Source: Phorcus lineatus (lineage: Eukaryota; Mollusca; Gastropoda; Trochida; Trochidae). From it: DNA of 64,000 nucleotides. Below, one piece after another: positions 40,401 through 51,725 of this stretch (positions are counted from its first letter, which is position 1; each line of letters starts with the position of its first letter). The translations under genes were made by a program, and so were the position numbers. The notes below the pieces were generated by a model, which did no database searches, had not been told where the DNA came from, and worked only from the letters and a program-made list of their open reading frames with translations. The stretch lies in NCBI GenBank assembly GCA_921293015.1, contig OV121095.1, positions 36,057,484-36,121,483 of the forward strand, written 5' to 3'.

Positions 40401-43400
40401 TGTGTCACATCTGTTTCGTTACCTGTGGTTTTTCAAAATTGTATTTGTGGCAAAAAAGATCGAAATGTGTTGTTCCTTTATTTTAAAAGATGTCCTTTGT
40501 CACATACAAAAAAATTTGCCATGGAAACTTTTTGTAGTCTTTGTGATAACACCTAGTCCTCCTATTGCCGAGTTGCCGCTAATGGCTCAAATATTGCCCA
40601 AGCGGCGTTAAACAATAACTCACTCACTCCTATTGCCGAAAAAAACGATAACTCTAAAGTCATAATGAGTTCCCAAATGTCACAAAGAGTTTTCCTCCCT
40701 GACATAAAACAAAGTAATGGATGATGTTCACAGGCTCATCAGTGCATTGTAACCCCAGAGGAAGAGCTGGAGGCGGTCAAGTCCACCTTCTCTACGGTGA
40801 CCAGTTGTCACATTTACAGCGTCCAGAAGGTCAAGTTGAAGGTGACAACAAGCTGAAAACTTTTTATTTTAATGTGATTTCATTATTGAGATGCCAGGGT
40901 AAAGAAGAGATTTCAATTTTAGTACAGGATATAGGATATTAGATGGGTAATGACGTCATTATGTAAGACTAGGGAACAAATCAATTATTTGATTTGAATG
41001 AGAATGTTCTACATCTGGCTCTGTCAAACAACTAAGATTCAGGTTGTTGTTTATTCCAGGACCCAGGAACACTGTATTTAGCAGACTATGACAACACAAA
41101 GGACAAAATCCACAGCTGCAGCAGGTTAGACAATATTTCAAAATTCGACCTTTTTTATGAAAAATGTTTTACGCTGCTTTCAATTTGCAACATTAGAAAC
41201 TATCTGACCAAGATTTTTTATGTAACACTGGTAAAATTAAAGAGTGTATTTTGTTAGGAAATGTGTACTGTTAAGGAAAATAGGATACAAATAATTTCCG
41301 CACAATTTGCTTTCCTTCCATTTTAGCACTGATATTTGAAAACATATTTGTCATTTTAAATGGTACATAATATCAGTTTAAATTTCTTTTTCAAAGTCTA
41401 AAAGCAGTTTTTTTTTAAATCACAGACACTTGGGCTCCAAAATATATATAACAATATCTAAGATTGCAAAAATCATCTATGCTGATAAAAAAAATCGGCA
41501 GTACCGTATTCGACTTAATAACCGCCCACTCCCCTATAAGCGCCCACCCACCACGTTTTTGACTGAACAATATGAGTCCTGATTTAGCGCCCACCTCTCA
41601 ACATTGCTTACCTTGCATGCTGATTCATTGAGTGAGGTTTTTCAGTCTTGCAATAAGTCTTTTACTTCCACTAAAGTGAAGAATACAGGGTATTTCAAGA
41701 CCTCCAGCCACCATCAAAATGATAAAAGTTATAAAACCATATTTCAAAGACATATGTATCATAAGAAACCACTTTCAAGACTAAACTTGAGGACAATTTT
41801 TATCGTTTTAATTAGCGCCCCCTTTTACCCCCTTTTACCAATTTTTTAAGCGCCCCGGGCGCTTATCACGTCGAATACGGTAAATTGTTTCAACAAGCTC
41901 CAGACAGCACCAAATGGAAGTAATTGTAGTGGAGTTGTTTTAAATTTTGGAGTTAAGGGGTTTTTTGTTTTGAAAGGAGCACATGCGCTCCTAAAATTAC
42001 TCATTGATATAAACAATTTCACAAACTTCAAATTTCATGACATGATTTCTCTGTGTGTCAGGTACAGTGCTATCACTTGTCCAAGAGCAATGGCACGATC
42101 TAAAGAGGAGCTTGCTAAACTTGGTATTAAGACAGCTTCAACACAAGGTGCTGAATCGGCTAAAATTAATGTGAGTGTCTATTATTTATATATGTCTATT
42201 ATTTATCAACATATAAAAGTACAATTACCGTATTCTTTTCTGTCATTTATTCTTGCAATTCATGTAATCAATTTGAAACAAGTTTTCTCAGTCAAAAAAT
42301 TTTGATTCGTCATTGAAAAATAAATCCTTTGTGCAAGTAAAACCCTGTTCATTGCGAGCTTGACATAGATTGCTGAAAAGAAAGACAATTTTAAATATCA
42401 TCACAATTAAGGCAGGAATTGTATGAAAATATTTCTGTGTTTGAATTTTAGGGAAGTTCTTCAGTTCCAAAAGCCTCTGCCAATGGGACATCAAATACAA
42501 AGGTCAAGGCCGAGCCTAAAGGCAGCATTGCTAATATGTTTGCTGGCAGCGGAGGAAAGAAGTCAGACAAAACTGCGGACGTAAAGCCGAAAGAAGAAGT
42601 GAAAGAAAAAGCAAAACAAGTGAGATTTTATGAATGTATTTTTGTCTCAGATATTAAAAATGACAATGATAAACAGATAATGTATTTAAATTCTATGATG
42701 AACAATATTTCTTGAAATTGAGTCCAAAAAAACGTGCGATGAAAGGATAGGGATTACAACAGTCTAGTGATCAGGTCAGGGGGTCATTTTGTTCAATTCT
42801 GGACAGATAGGACCCCTCTCAATGGACATCAAGCCAAGACAGGTTGGCTAATTTTCCCAGCACCGCATCTAGGAACAACACTGTACAAATAATTTTTCTG
42901 ATGCTTAAAATATCCTCTGATACAAATTTTTTCACGCAACATGAAATGAAGAGGAGGAGGGACATGTCAACAAAAGTTAAACAACTACTTGATTAAGTGG
43001 GGTAAAAGAAGAATAAACCACCATAACCAGAGAGGTCAGGGCCACAGAAATGAGTTCTTAGAACTTGCATGTTCCATCCCTCAGTGGGCCTTCATCAACT
43101 AACATGTTATTTCTATGAACAAATTTCTGCGGCACGGACCACTCTGGTTGTGGTGGTTATTCTCCTTTTACCCCACTTGTCACCAACTCTGAGGTTGGTC
43201 AACCACGGCATCCATCAGTTGATCCTGGAGACCTCTAGCCCAAAGAAAACAGCTGAATTTCAGTATCTTCAGGATTAAGAATAATTTGAAATTTCTCTAT
43301 TTTTATTCACAGGCCAAGGGAGGTAAATCTAGTGGGATGAAGTCTTTCTTCTCTAAACAAACTGGTAAATTCTTTTGAGGTCTTTTGATTTTGTCAATTA

Positions 43401-46400
43401 CAGTTCACTCTGTTTCCTTTTCTTCTCAGTTTTGATGTAACCTTAACAATCAAATTTATTGTATAAATATTAAGTATCTTATTAAATGTAGTTTTGTAAA
43501 AATATTTCATTTCAACTCATCTTATGAATGAAGACATTGCTGACACTACCAAAATGTTACATTAGAATATTGCTAGATTTACATTAATTGGTTTTTAAAC
43601 AGAGAAACCAAAACCAGCGGAAGAAAAAGCTGAAAGTAAAAAAGAAGACAAGGAAAATAAGAAGGAAGATGCCGACGAGGAAGAACCTGCTCTTCCGGCT
43701 CTGAAAGATGATAAAAAAGGCGCCAAGAAAGAGAAGAAACAAGAAACAAAAAAGTGAATACCTCTTGCCTTCTTTGTTAGGGCACTTACATTAAGCGATA
43801 CGGTTTCATCTGACTAATGTAAACAAACCCGGACTCTATATGCGAATTACGCTGTAACTACTCAATTTCATAACAAAACTCTACAACCCCATTGTTTCCT
43901 TGTCCAATTACGCTTTCAATGCAAGCATGTACAACTAAATACAATTAGAAATCGCACATTAAACATAAAAAAAACAACACCCACCAAAGCTGGAGACTGC
44001 TCAATCCAAACTATTTTTAGATGCGTTTGCTTCCGCTGTCGACCGAGAATTCACGGATATTACCAATATTCCTTCCGAAGCCTACCGATTTCCTTCAAAG
44101 GTGGTACGATGTTGCTTCTGTTAGGGACGAAAATTCTCTGTTATTACCGTTTTTCACCGATGTTGACGTGTTTGTTTCGCGATTAAGCTGGTTTCCTTCC
44201 ATTATGGAAGCTTTTCCTTCTATTAGGCACTGTTTTCCTTCAAATTTGATGCATTTCCTTCAATTACTTAGGGGGGCCTGTTAGCACCCATAGTGTTCAT
44301 ATTTGACGAAAGCCTACAACGGCGGATGGACTTTGGTGACCTTGACCTCATTTTCAAGGTCACCACAACACTGTCATCACTTTGTAATACATTGTTAACA
44401 CAATATCTCATAAAGCTTATCACCTAGAGTGTTCATATTTGGTGTCAGACTTCAGTGGAGGAAGACTCATATGCCAGTTGACATTGGTGACCTTGACCTC
44501 ATTTTCAATGTCACCACGACACTTTGACCACTTTGTAATACATTGTTTACGCGATATCTTGTAAAGCTAAGCCCCTAAATATCTCATAACGGCAGGGGAC
44601 ATTGCCATTTTAGTAGCAAACACTTGTTACATGATATTTTGGCTCTTATTTAAGGCACATGCAAAATTTATGTAACATAGTCTGTGTCACTTTAAACAAA
44701 TCTTATATAATTCATCCAATGAAAATAAATGTCAATGACAAGCAAACAGTTACAAGTATGAGACTGTCTTCAAGTCATTTTTCTAAATAACCTTGTTGTT
44801 TTTACAGAGGCAGGCAGGCCAAAGGAAAGAAGTCAACCCGAGTCTCTGATTCAGGTAAGTTGTTCTGAAGGAAAATTTATCTCTTAGTTAGTTCAGAGGT
44901 GATTAAAATATTTAAACACAAATCCATGGAGCAATTTCATGTCGTTTGTTGAAAGCACCAGTTTTAGAAGAAAAATTATGTTATTTGTAACTTGCAATCA
45001 AATGTAAACATTTATCTTGAACTGTTCAAGTTGCATTATAGTAGAATAAGGACATTTTGATTTTTGATATTTTGAAAGAAAAGAAGTTGTAAATCCATAA
45101 AATTGTGTGTCCTCCATCATTTTTTGTGTTTTAATTGTTAGATTACAAACCAAAGAAAAATGATTTAGTTAAGGTTTCCACCAAAGCTGCGAAATTTTTT
45201 TACCTGAAAAGATCTGCCATCAATGCTATTCCTCTAAGGGAACTTTTTGCCCCTGATAGCTCCAATTTACACGATCTGATCCCTGTACTGATATTTAACC
45301 TTTTTCTCATGTTCAGATGACGAGGACAAACCTGACAAGAAGAGGAGGAAGAGAATCAGAAATGATTTGTTCGACAGCAGTAGTGAATCTGGTGAGCTGC
45401 TTTTAGGCCAGACTTTTTTTTTTTTTTGGTTTACGGAATTTAGAGTAAAAAGAAATGTTCGGTAGGTAGGAAAATTTTTTTTTTTTAAATTCAGTTTTCA
45501 AATTATTTTTTACAGTTTGTATTAAGTGAAGGTCGTAGGCAAAAAAAAAAAAAAAAAAATTTTTCAATCGTTTTTATTCATAATGACACACTGCTCACCA
45601 TCCTGATAAATTGTCAAACATGTATTTTTACATTACCGCGTGGTTACAGTCCAACAAATTTAGAGTTACCTCCCTTCCCTAATTCTCGGAACGGGGGATA
45701 TTCTGAAACGAATCGGACGCGTTTCGATATATTGTATATTTCTATCTGGTTTTTTTAAAGATACAGATTGTGAAATTGGATTTGGATTTATATGATATAT
45801 TTTTTTTATTTTTTTTACACGCTTTCGAGTCGGCGGTTAAAAAATAATACCGTTATTTTAACTATATTTTTTTTCCACATTTCCACTTTTTAAGGTCGGC
45901 GGATCCGTAAACCAATAAAAAAAAGAAGTCTGGCCTTAGTATGAAGGAAATATCTTAACTTTCCCTCATGCAGTTTATAATTTGTATTTGCATTAAATAC
46001 ACATGGCAGGCATCGAGTCATTCTATGGTATGATGTTGTTAGAAGTCAAACCTTTGGAGACGAGTGAATGTTCCGACTGAGTCACATTGTCAGTGTCTTT
46101 AAGTGTGCTTCTACGGAAACTTCTTTATCCCTTTTACCGCCCCATTTAACCAGCACTGCTTAGAGTTGTTTTCATTGTAATGATTTTAATGATTCAGATG
46201 ACAGGTCTTTTAGTGATAATTGTTAAAGATTTGACATTATGGTCAAGATTTTCAGGTGTCAGGATTTACCATCAAAACCTCTATCTTTTAGTGTGATTTT
46301 CGGGAAATTTCTTTATCCCTTTCACAACCCCATTAAACCACCAGGGCTAAGATTTGTTTTTACTTGTAATGATTTTAATCAGATGACTAGTCTTACAACA

Positions 46401-49152
46401 GATTATTGTAAAGCTTTTCATTATGGTAAGGATTTTCAGGCAAAAGGATTTACAATAGAATTAAAAAATCCATTATTAAGTTTTGCTATGAAGTCAAGCA
46501 TCTGACTTGTGTTTTAGCTTTCTATCATTTGTCATGCCTAGGATGATTTTACATTTTATGAAGTTGATGATTTTATCCTAAACTAAATGAAAAGAACTCA
46601 AATAGTTGTGTGGACTTGTTTCTCTCCTCAGAGATGTTATATTGATATATTTGGGATCAAACTGACTGCAACAGCACAAATTCTTGTACTTTTCTGGGTT
46701 GAGTCCCTTGCGGGAATCAAACCCAAACCCTCAGACTCTTCCATCAATCACCATATAGAAAACATTATCAATTAAGTCTATAAACTCAGGACTGGTGGTC
46801 AGGGCCTCTCTTCACAAAGCCAGACAGTGACTGAAAGTCCTCAAGACAACTTAAGTGTAATTTTAAAGAGAGGGTGTTAAGCAAACCAAAATAAAGGTTT
46901 CTTGGTGAAAGGAGGCCCAGGTGATTAAGCTTGAAAAGTAAAGAATTTGTACTATTGAAAATAATGTGATCCACAGAACGATGTTACCTATTTTACCTCA
47001 ATGGCGTGTTTGTCTAATTCTTAGAGATGGATATCCTGAAAGAGAGCCCTGTTCCCAGTCCTGTCCCCAGTCCTATTCGGGAACCAAGTCCAGCGCCAGA
47101 GTCTCCCGTCCCAGAAAAGATCCAGGAGTCTGATGAGGAGGTCCAGGTTGTCACGGAAACCAACGCAAGTCAGAAACGGAGAAAAAGGACAAGGAAACTG
47201 GTTCCAAAAACCTTCATGGACGACGAAGGATTCATGGGTAAAATATAATAACTGTTGTGTTCTCTGATATATATCCAGTTTTCAAATGTTATTCAAATGT
47301 TTGTCTGTCTTTGGTCTGTCAATCAAGTTTCAATCCTGTTATTGTCGATCAGTGTGGTTGTAATGTGTAATTTGGCGCTCGATTCCATGGTTGGGGCGGG
47401 ATAGCGCAGTGGTTAGCGCGTTCGGCTTCGGATCAAGAGGTCTGTCGTTTGAATCCCGCAAGGGGCTAGGCAACTTTGTCTGCAGTAGAGAACTGTTCTA
47501 CACGCAGTCAGGTTTGGGTGCAATGCTATAAGTTTCAGCGCAGTACCACCCATGTTTCGCTAGTTCCAGCCGATGCTTACAGGTTTCACTGCAATGCATA
47601 TCCACAATGGTGTTGTGGGCTTTCTCCCTGCAATAATACTAGCAGCCGCGATATAAGTGAAATAATCTTGAAGGCAGCGTTAAACCCCAACACACTCACT
47701 CACCTGTTTCCATGGTAAAAGAATTTATAATTTCGTTTGATTATTAACATTTTTCTGATGGATCTAGTTCAAAAGTTGGTCACATGACTGCATTGACCCT
47801 AAGCAATGTCAAACTGTGTAAATCACAAGAGGTTTAACAAACCATACACCACCAGTGGATAAACATTAGCTTGTGGAATCTTGATCTCTGTACTTTGTTT
47901 GTTATACTGTAAATCAAGCGATAGGCATGGCTTCGTTTCTATGACTGCTGAATGAGAGTTAGGTCCCTTATAATTTACCCAATAAGATATTTTGATTGTG
48001 AACAATTAAAGACTTTAGTCTCAGCTGATCCATTGATTACCTTGGATACTTATATTCCCCTAGAAGCATGATAACTGTTCTACACGCAGTCAGGTTTGGG
48101 TGCAATGCTACACTGAAATTCAGCGCAGTACCACCCATGGTTTGCTAGCTCCAGCCGATGATCGCAGGTTTCACCGCAATGCATAGCCACCATGGTGTTG
48201 CGGACTTTCTCCCTGCAATAATATTAGCAGCCGCGATATAAGTGAAATACTCTTGAAAGCGGCGTTAAACACCAACTCACCTCACCTCGAAGTATGATAT
48301 AACGTGTCCAAGGTAGATAAATCATACGATCAACATAACTTAAGTCAATAATTGATAAGCATCCTTAAATAACCTCAGATTCTTAATTGTGTTCCAGTGA
48401 CAGAGAAGGTTTGGGAAAGTGACTCCACTGACGCCTCGGAAACCGAGGAGGTTAAGAAGAAACCATCACCAGCTAAACAGACTAAAACTCAGGTGTGTCT
48501 TGTAGCTTGGCCAATCCTTTGATAGTTGTGTTCTTTAAAACAATCTCAGTCTCACTAACAATCACAAAGCCATCCTCTTGACATTGCTAAGCTTCAAAAA
48601 ACACCTAATGTTTCTTAATTGAATGGTAGCCCTCAGGTTATTTTCTCTGTTGAACTATAGTCCTATGGCTTGTCACAAGACAATCCCTAACATTTGATAA
48701 AAGTTATGATTGGTAAGTAAGGGGGAATACAAGTTAATGACTTAACAGTAATATACACTTGCCTTTGTTTCTGATGAAAATAAGATTACATACTTATGAA
48801 TCATTGCACCGCACCATTGTCCTTTTTTCAATCATAAATAGCAACTTAAACCTGTTTATTATGTCAATGCTGACCTGAGTTGGTGATTTTCAGAACCAAC
48901 CAGCACTTCTCAATAAAATATCATCTTTGTTAAGTTTGACATATTTGACTCCAAAAACATATTTTGCGCCCCTTTAAGTCAAGTGAAGAAATAGAAACAG
49001 AAAATTAAAAAAGGCGTTATATAAGATTTGTTTTCTAACTTTAAAATTGTGTCTTTCAGGGAAGCAAGAAACCATCCCCGCATAAGAAATCGCCACAGAA
49101 GGGAGCAGCTAAGAGTCAAATGTCCCTCACTTCCTTCTTCAAGAAGAAATAA
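34443..49152 (+). CDS. POLD3: DNA polymerase delta subunit 3 (p66/p68 homologue), complete
   Basis: Accessory subunit of replicative DNA polymerase delta in the nucleus: it links POLD2 to the complex and binds PCNA. Fourteen exons: 34443-34505, 36357-36412, 39998-40103, 40734-40841, 41060-41124, 42062-42170, 42452-42619, 43313-43364, 43603-43753, 44808-44854, 45317-45391, 47025-47237, 48398-48492 and 49060-49152 (TAA). Borders are GT-AG and phases close, giving 466 residues, the same length as the human protein. The N-terminal POLD2-binding part reads MFMENLDEFVNDENKV, then FKWLSTNLKVHVNQAKQMLY and HQCIVTPEEELEAVKS. The middle is charged, Lys/Glu/Ser-rich and disordered, with SIANMFAG and GMKSFFSK blocks as in vertebrates, followed by KRRKRIR and a Pro-rich SPVPSP stretch. 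The last 11 residues are QMSLTSFFKKK, a canonical PCNA-binding PIP box (QxxLxxFF). The exon-3 acceptor is the last unit of a 53-bp array. Confidence 0.97.
34969..35025 (+). repeat. SINE tail fragment in POLD3 intron 1
   Basis: It has 'aatggctgaaatatggcc' and then 'gcattaaacaataactcactcac', the common tail block without a tRNA head. Confidence 0.6.
36868..36957. repeat. 35-bp perfect inverted repeat with 20-nt loop in POLD3 intron 2
   Basis: Bases 36868-36902 pair without mismatch with 36923-36957. The arm starts GATATGGTCCTCAAAG and the loop is 'cggcctaacggcgagtactt'. If transcribed within the POLD3 pre-mRNA it would fold into a very stable hairpin. It could be a MITE core, a fold-back element or a small-RNA precursor. 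The neighbourhood repeats the word 'cctccaatag' several times. Confidence 0.9.
37723..37860 (+). repeat. 5'-truncated SINE just upstream of the POLD3 53-bp array
   Basis: It starts at 'cacccattgttggctagttcc', continues with 'gcaatgcatagccacaatgg' and 'aataatactagcagcc', and ends where the first 53-bp unit begins. Confidence 0.75.
39034..39193 (+). repeat. 5'-truncated SINE inserted in the 53-bp array
   Basis: It runs from 'acccatggttcgctagttcc' through 'gcaatgcatagccacaatgg' to the tail 'ctcactcactcactc'. The 53-bp units resume directly after it. Confidence 0.8.
39288..39859. mobile_element. 572-bp repeat element inserted in the 53-bp array, with CTTGT duplication
   Basis: It begins 'tgtcccccgccgcaacgcgg', with an inverted partner 'cggcgggggaca' about 30 bp inside the right end. 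It interrupts a 53-bp unit and leaves CTTGT on both sides (39283-39287 and 39860-39864). The interior has direct repeats of 'gcttagcacctagagtgttcatatttggtgacag' and 'ttttcaaggtcacc' wording. A related partial copy is at 44270-44636. Confidence 0.7.
40567..40628 (+). repeat. SINE tail fragment in POLD3 intron 3
   Basis: It has 'aatggctcaaatattgccc', then 'aagcggcgttaaacaataac' and 'tcactcactc'. No head is present. Confidence 0.65.
41502..41882. mobile_element. Mariner-type MITE with TA ends, 381 bp
   Basis: The ends are a perfect inverted pair TACCGTATTCGAC / GTCGAATACGGTA with TA outermost. The interior is rich in 'gcgcccac'-type blocks on one side and 'agcgcccc' on the other. It sits in POLD3 intron 5 and resembles the element at 22085. 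Confidence 0.75.
42995..43178. repeat. Fold-back element in POLD3 intron 7
   Basis: The left arm (from 'aagtggggtaaaagaagaat' to about 43042) pairs with the right arm (about 43133-43178, ending 'ctccttttaccccactt') with few mismatches. The spacer is about 90 bp. Confidence 0.75.
44270..44636. repeat. Partial copy of the 39288 element in POLD3 intron 9
   Basis: It shares 'accttgacctcattttcaag', 'tgtaatacattgtt', 'atatctcataacggc' and the right end 'ggggacattgccat..tagtagcaaacacttgtt' with the copy at 39288. The left inverted end is missing. Confidence 0.65.
45405..45936. mobile_element. TIR element, 532 bp, starting 13 bp after a POLD3 donor
   Basis: The left end AGGCCAGACTT, a T run and 'ggtttacgga' are the inverted counterpart of the right end 'tccgtaaacc', an A run and AGTCTGGCCT. 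Long A/T runs and 'ggcggttaaaaaataa' fill the interior. It lies just downstream of the exon ending at 45391. Confidence 0.75.
46675..46745 (-). repeat. tRNA-derived SINE head remnant in POLD3 intron 11
   Basis: The minus strand reads 'gggtttgggtttgattcccg', a B-box-like element, then 'caagggactcaaccc'. No body is visible. Confidence 0.4.
47391..47707 (+). repeat. tRNA-derived SINE, full length, with TTCCATGG target duplication
   Basis: A box TAGCGCAGTGG, B-box-like GTTTGAATCCC, the 'gcagtagagaactgttctac' block and the 'aataatactagcagccgcg' block are followed by a 'cacactcactcacc' tail. TTCCATGG flanks it at 47383-47390 and 47708-47715. This is the best-preserved copy of the family here. Confidence 0.92.
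48072..48290 (+). repeat. 5'-truncated SINE in POLD3 intron 12
   Basis: It starts inside the 'aactgttctacacgcagtc' block and keeps the rest of the body and the 'caactcacctcacctc' tail. Confidence 0.85.
48770..48976. repeat. Partial TIR element of the 19755 family
   Basis: It shares 'ttgtccttttttcaatcat' and 'aagtttgacatatttgactc' and the end 'gcgcccctttaa'. The other terminus is missing. Confidence 0.55.
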
Positions 49153-49651
49153 GACATACTCTGAAGAAATCTCTTATTGAATTGTAAAAAATATCTATTA
49201 TCTTTATGTAAAGTTATCTTGTGAATGAAACTTGTGCTATCTTATGTTTGTGTTTACTTTTCTATGATAGTGAATATCATTGACATTGTTAAGTCATGTT
49301 GAGAATTGTCTTGGAGTTAACATTCAATCTAATTAAAATCAGGTCAGCTGTTAGTGTGTTCAGCTTCGGACCAAGAGGTCAATGGTTCAAATCCCGCCAG
49401 GGGCTTGGCAACTATGTATGCAGTAGAGAACTGTTCTAGACACAGTTAGGTTTGGGAGCAATACTACACTGAATTTCAGCTAAGTACCATCTGTGATTCA
49501 CTCATTCAAGCCCATGCTCACAGGTTTCACCGCAATGCACCGCCACATTGGTGTTGTGGGCTTTCTCCCTACAATAATGCTAGAAGCTGTGATATAAGTG
49601 AAATACTCTGGAAGTGGTGTTAAACCCCAAATCACCTCACCTCAAAATAAA
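49153..49651 (+). other. POLD3 3' flank including a full-length SINE and an AATAAA
   Basis: After the stop, an ATTAAA lies near 49332. A SINE (about 49341-49645; 'gttcaaatcccgccaggggc' head, 'ctcacctca' tail) is followed at once by AATAAA (49646-49651). Either hexamer could end the POLD3 transcript. Confidence 0.45.
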
Positions 49652-49735
49652 GAAGTAAACCCGTATGAGTGGAGGTATGAGTTGTGAAACTTCTTTGGGG
49701 AGTGAATGAGAAAAACCTCATGGCCTTGATTTGAA

Positions 49736-49904
49736 AGACAAGGAATTTTATGGATTATCAACTTCTTGATTTTACTGAGAGCAATGTTTCAGTATAGCTT
49801 CTAGCTGATTCAATTTCAATTGCTTGAAAATGGTAAAAGAAGCTATACCGAAATTTTGCTATCAGTACAATATAAGAGTTGATAATTCATAAAACTCCTT
49901 GTCT
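49736..49904. repeat. Long imperfect hairpin, arms about 67 bp
   Basis: 'agacaaggaattttatggatt' and 'atcaactcttgat'-type blocks plus 'cagtatagcttct' (49736-49802) are mirrored as reverse complement in 49837-49904. The loop is about 34 nt. It ends about 12 bp from the TIR element at 49916. Confidence 0.75.
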
Positions 49905-49915
49905 TCATTATACTC

Positions 49916-50331
49916 ATTCTCTTCCAACAGAGGTAGCTCCGTTATAAATTCCTAGAAAACCTCTGTCTTCTGGCACAATACTGCAACTTAAACTACCTGG
50001 CAATATTTCAGCCAATGAAAACACCAAATGCATGAATAACATATTTTTTATTACACAGGCCTTTGCAATGATACAGTTGCAAAATGAGCTGTTTGTGTTC
50101 TGTAAAGACGACTCAAAGTGCAAGATGCATATTCAAATAAAGTTTAGTTTTTGGATAGCTTAGGGAAATAACTTAGGCGATTTGAATGGTAACTTTTGAA
50201 ACGGCTTCGCTGATTGCACAACTTAATTTGATTGCATCTAATCAGGGTTCTTCATTTCTAGTCCAAGAAACCTTATTAAGACAGAGGTTGTATAGGAATG
50301 TATGACAGAGCTACCTCTGTTGGGAGAGAAT
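49916..50331. mobile_element. TIR element, copy 1, 416 bp
   Basis: The ends are ATTCTCTTCCAACAGAGGTA and its near complement 'tacctctgttgggagagaat'. A sub-terminal inverted pair around 'aaacctctgtctt' and 'aagacagaggtt' lies inside. No transposase is present. Confidence 0.75.
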
Positions 50332-50963
50332 GCCTTATACTGATAACTTCTAGAATGCCACTCAAACAGTTCATGGCCTTTATTTTGCAAAGCAGTACTT
50401 TCAAATTATGTATTTTGTAACAGTGTTCGAACACCACTTGTACAAAGCCAATCAGGATTTCTGCATCGCAAGGAAAGAGCTAAATCCTTCTTAAAAGAAT
50501 GCTTGCAGGTTCAGTGCTATCATCTTTTATAGATAAAGATATGATTTTTTGTACCTCATTTCAACGCCAAAGAATAGCCTATTCCAGAAGAGACAACATT
50601 TAATCTAAAACTATTGTTCTGGCTTCATAACTGAAAAATCAAATGGCAATTGCTTTCTCTGTGGCACACTTCTGACTTTGATGTCTTGCCACAGTTTATT
50701 TTACAGATTATTTTCATATTTTATGAAATTTTACAATATACCAGCTACAATATATTCAATTACACTCGCCTCAAACTTGAATAAATATTTCAGATAAACA
50801 TAAAGTGCTGATATACTATTATATTAAAATCTTAAACCAATAATTTCTTATATGAATGTGTATTCTTCTTCATTTCCTCATATATATGTTAATTTTTTTA
50901 AAGGGGAATTAAAGTTTAATAGTACGTGATTACAGAATCACTTGTATGTGACACGTGTCTATT

Positions 50964-51424
50964 ATTCTCTCCCCACAGAGGTATCTCCGTCATTAGGTCC
51001 TATGCGAACCTCTGTTTTAATGCGAGGTGTTTTCGTGCTTAGGTCAGGTGCTAGCAGCAAAAAACTGCAACATGAATTAACTACCCTGCAAAATATCAGC
51101 CAATGAAAACACATGCAGAGATAACCTATTCATTGTCACCGAGACCTAGTACCTATGCAATGACATTTGCTAAAGAAGGCGACTGTGTTCTGTAAATAAA
51201 ATATTTAAAGGTAAAATGAACACTCGATTAAAGTTTACCTTTCCTGAAGCATACCAAAATAACTGAGGCTTCTCGAATGATCACTTATGAAACGGCTTCA
51301 CAGATTGCACAAGTAACTGACTTCATCCAATCAGGTTTCTACACTTCTAGACAGAGAAACGCTCATATTAGAACAGAGATTCGTTTAGGAATATATGACG
51401 GAGCCACCTCTGTGGGGAGAGAAT
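50964..51424. mobile_element. TIR element, copy 2, 461 bp
   Basis: The ends ATTCTCTCCCCACAGAGGTA and 'cacctctgtggggagagaat' match copy 1. Interior blocks such as 'agccaatgaaaacac' and 'aaacggcttc' are shared with copy 1, so both belong to one family. Confidence 0.8.
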
Positions 51425-51469
51425 TGTGTATGTAAGTATATGGCATCGTATCGCAGAATCATAAATCAA

Positions 51470-51725
51470 GTGCTGTAATCATTAAGCTCCCTCCTGACAA
51501 ACGCTTGGGTCCGCCAGTATTGTAACAGTTGTGGTCAAGGAACCTTTCAGTAATATGAAAGAAAATAGCAGCCTTATCCAGGCGTGTATTTCATCATTCG
51601 TCAGCTGATTTTCTTTAACAAAGGGACTTAAATGACTACGTGTTGTCATCAAGATTCTTCCTGATGACACCTGTGCCCGTCATTATTGTCGAAGCTGTGG
51701 AGAGCTACCCTCTCAGGAACATTTA
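51470..51725 (+). pseudogene. Possible remnant of a Cys/His-rich coding segment, two diverged units
   Basis: Plus-strand reading gives CARHYCRSCGELPSQEHL near 51670-51730 and a similar VRQYCNSCGQ near 51510-51545. The pattern C-x3-YC-x2-CG suggests a zinc-binding segment duplicated in tandem, perhaps from a transposable-element protein. Stops follow both, and no flanking exons are visible. Confidence 0.3.

Noticed and set aside
44021..44284. 87-codon plus-strand frame
   Set aside because: It lies in a POLD3 intron in a region with 'ttccttc' repetition and has no recognised domain.
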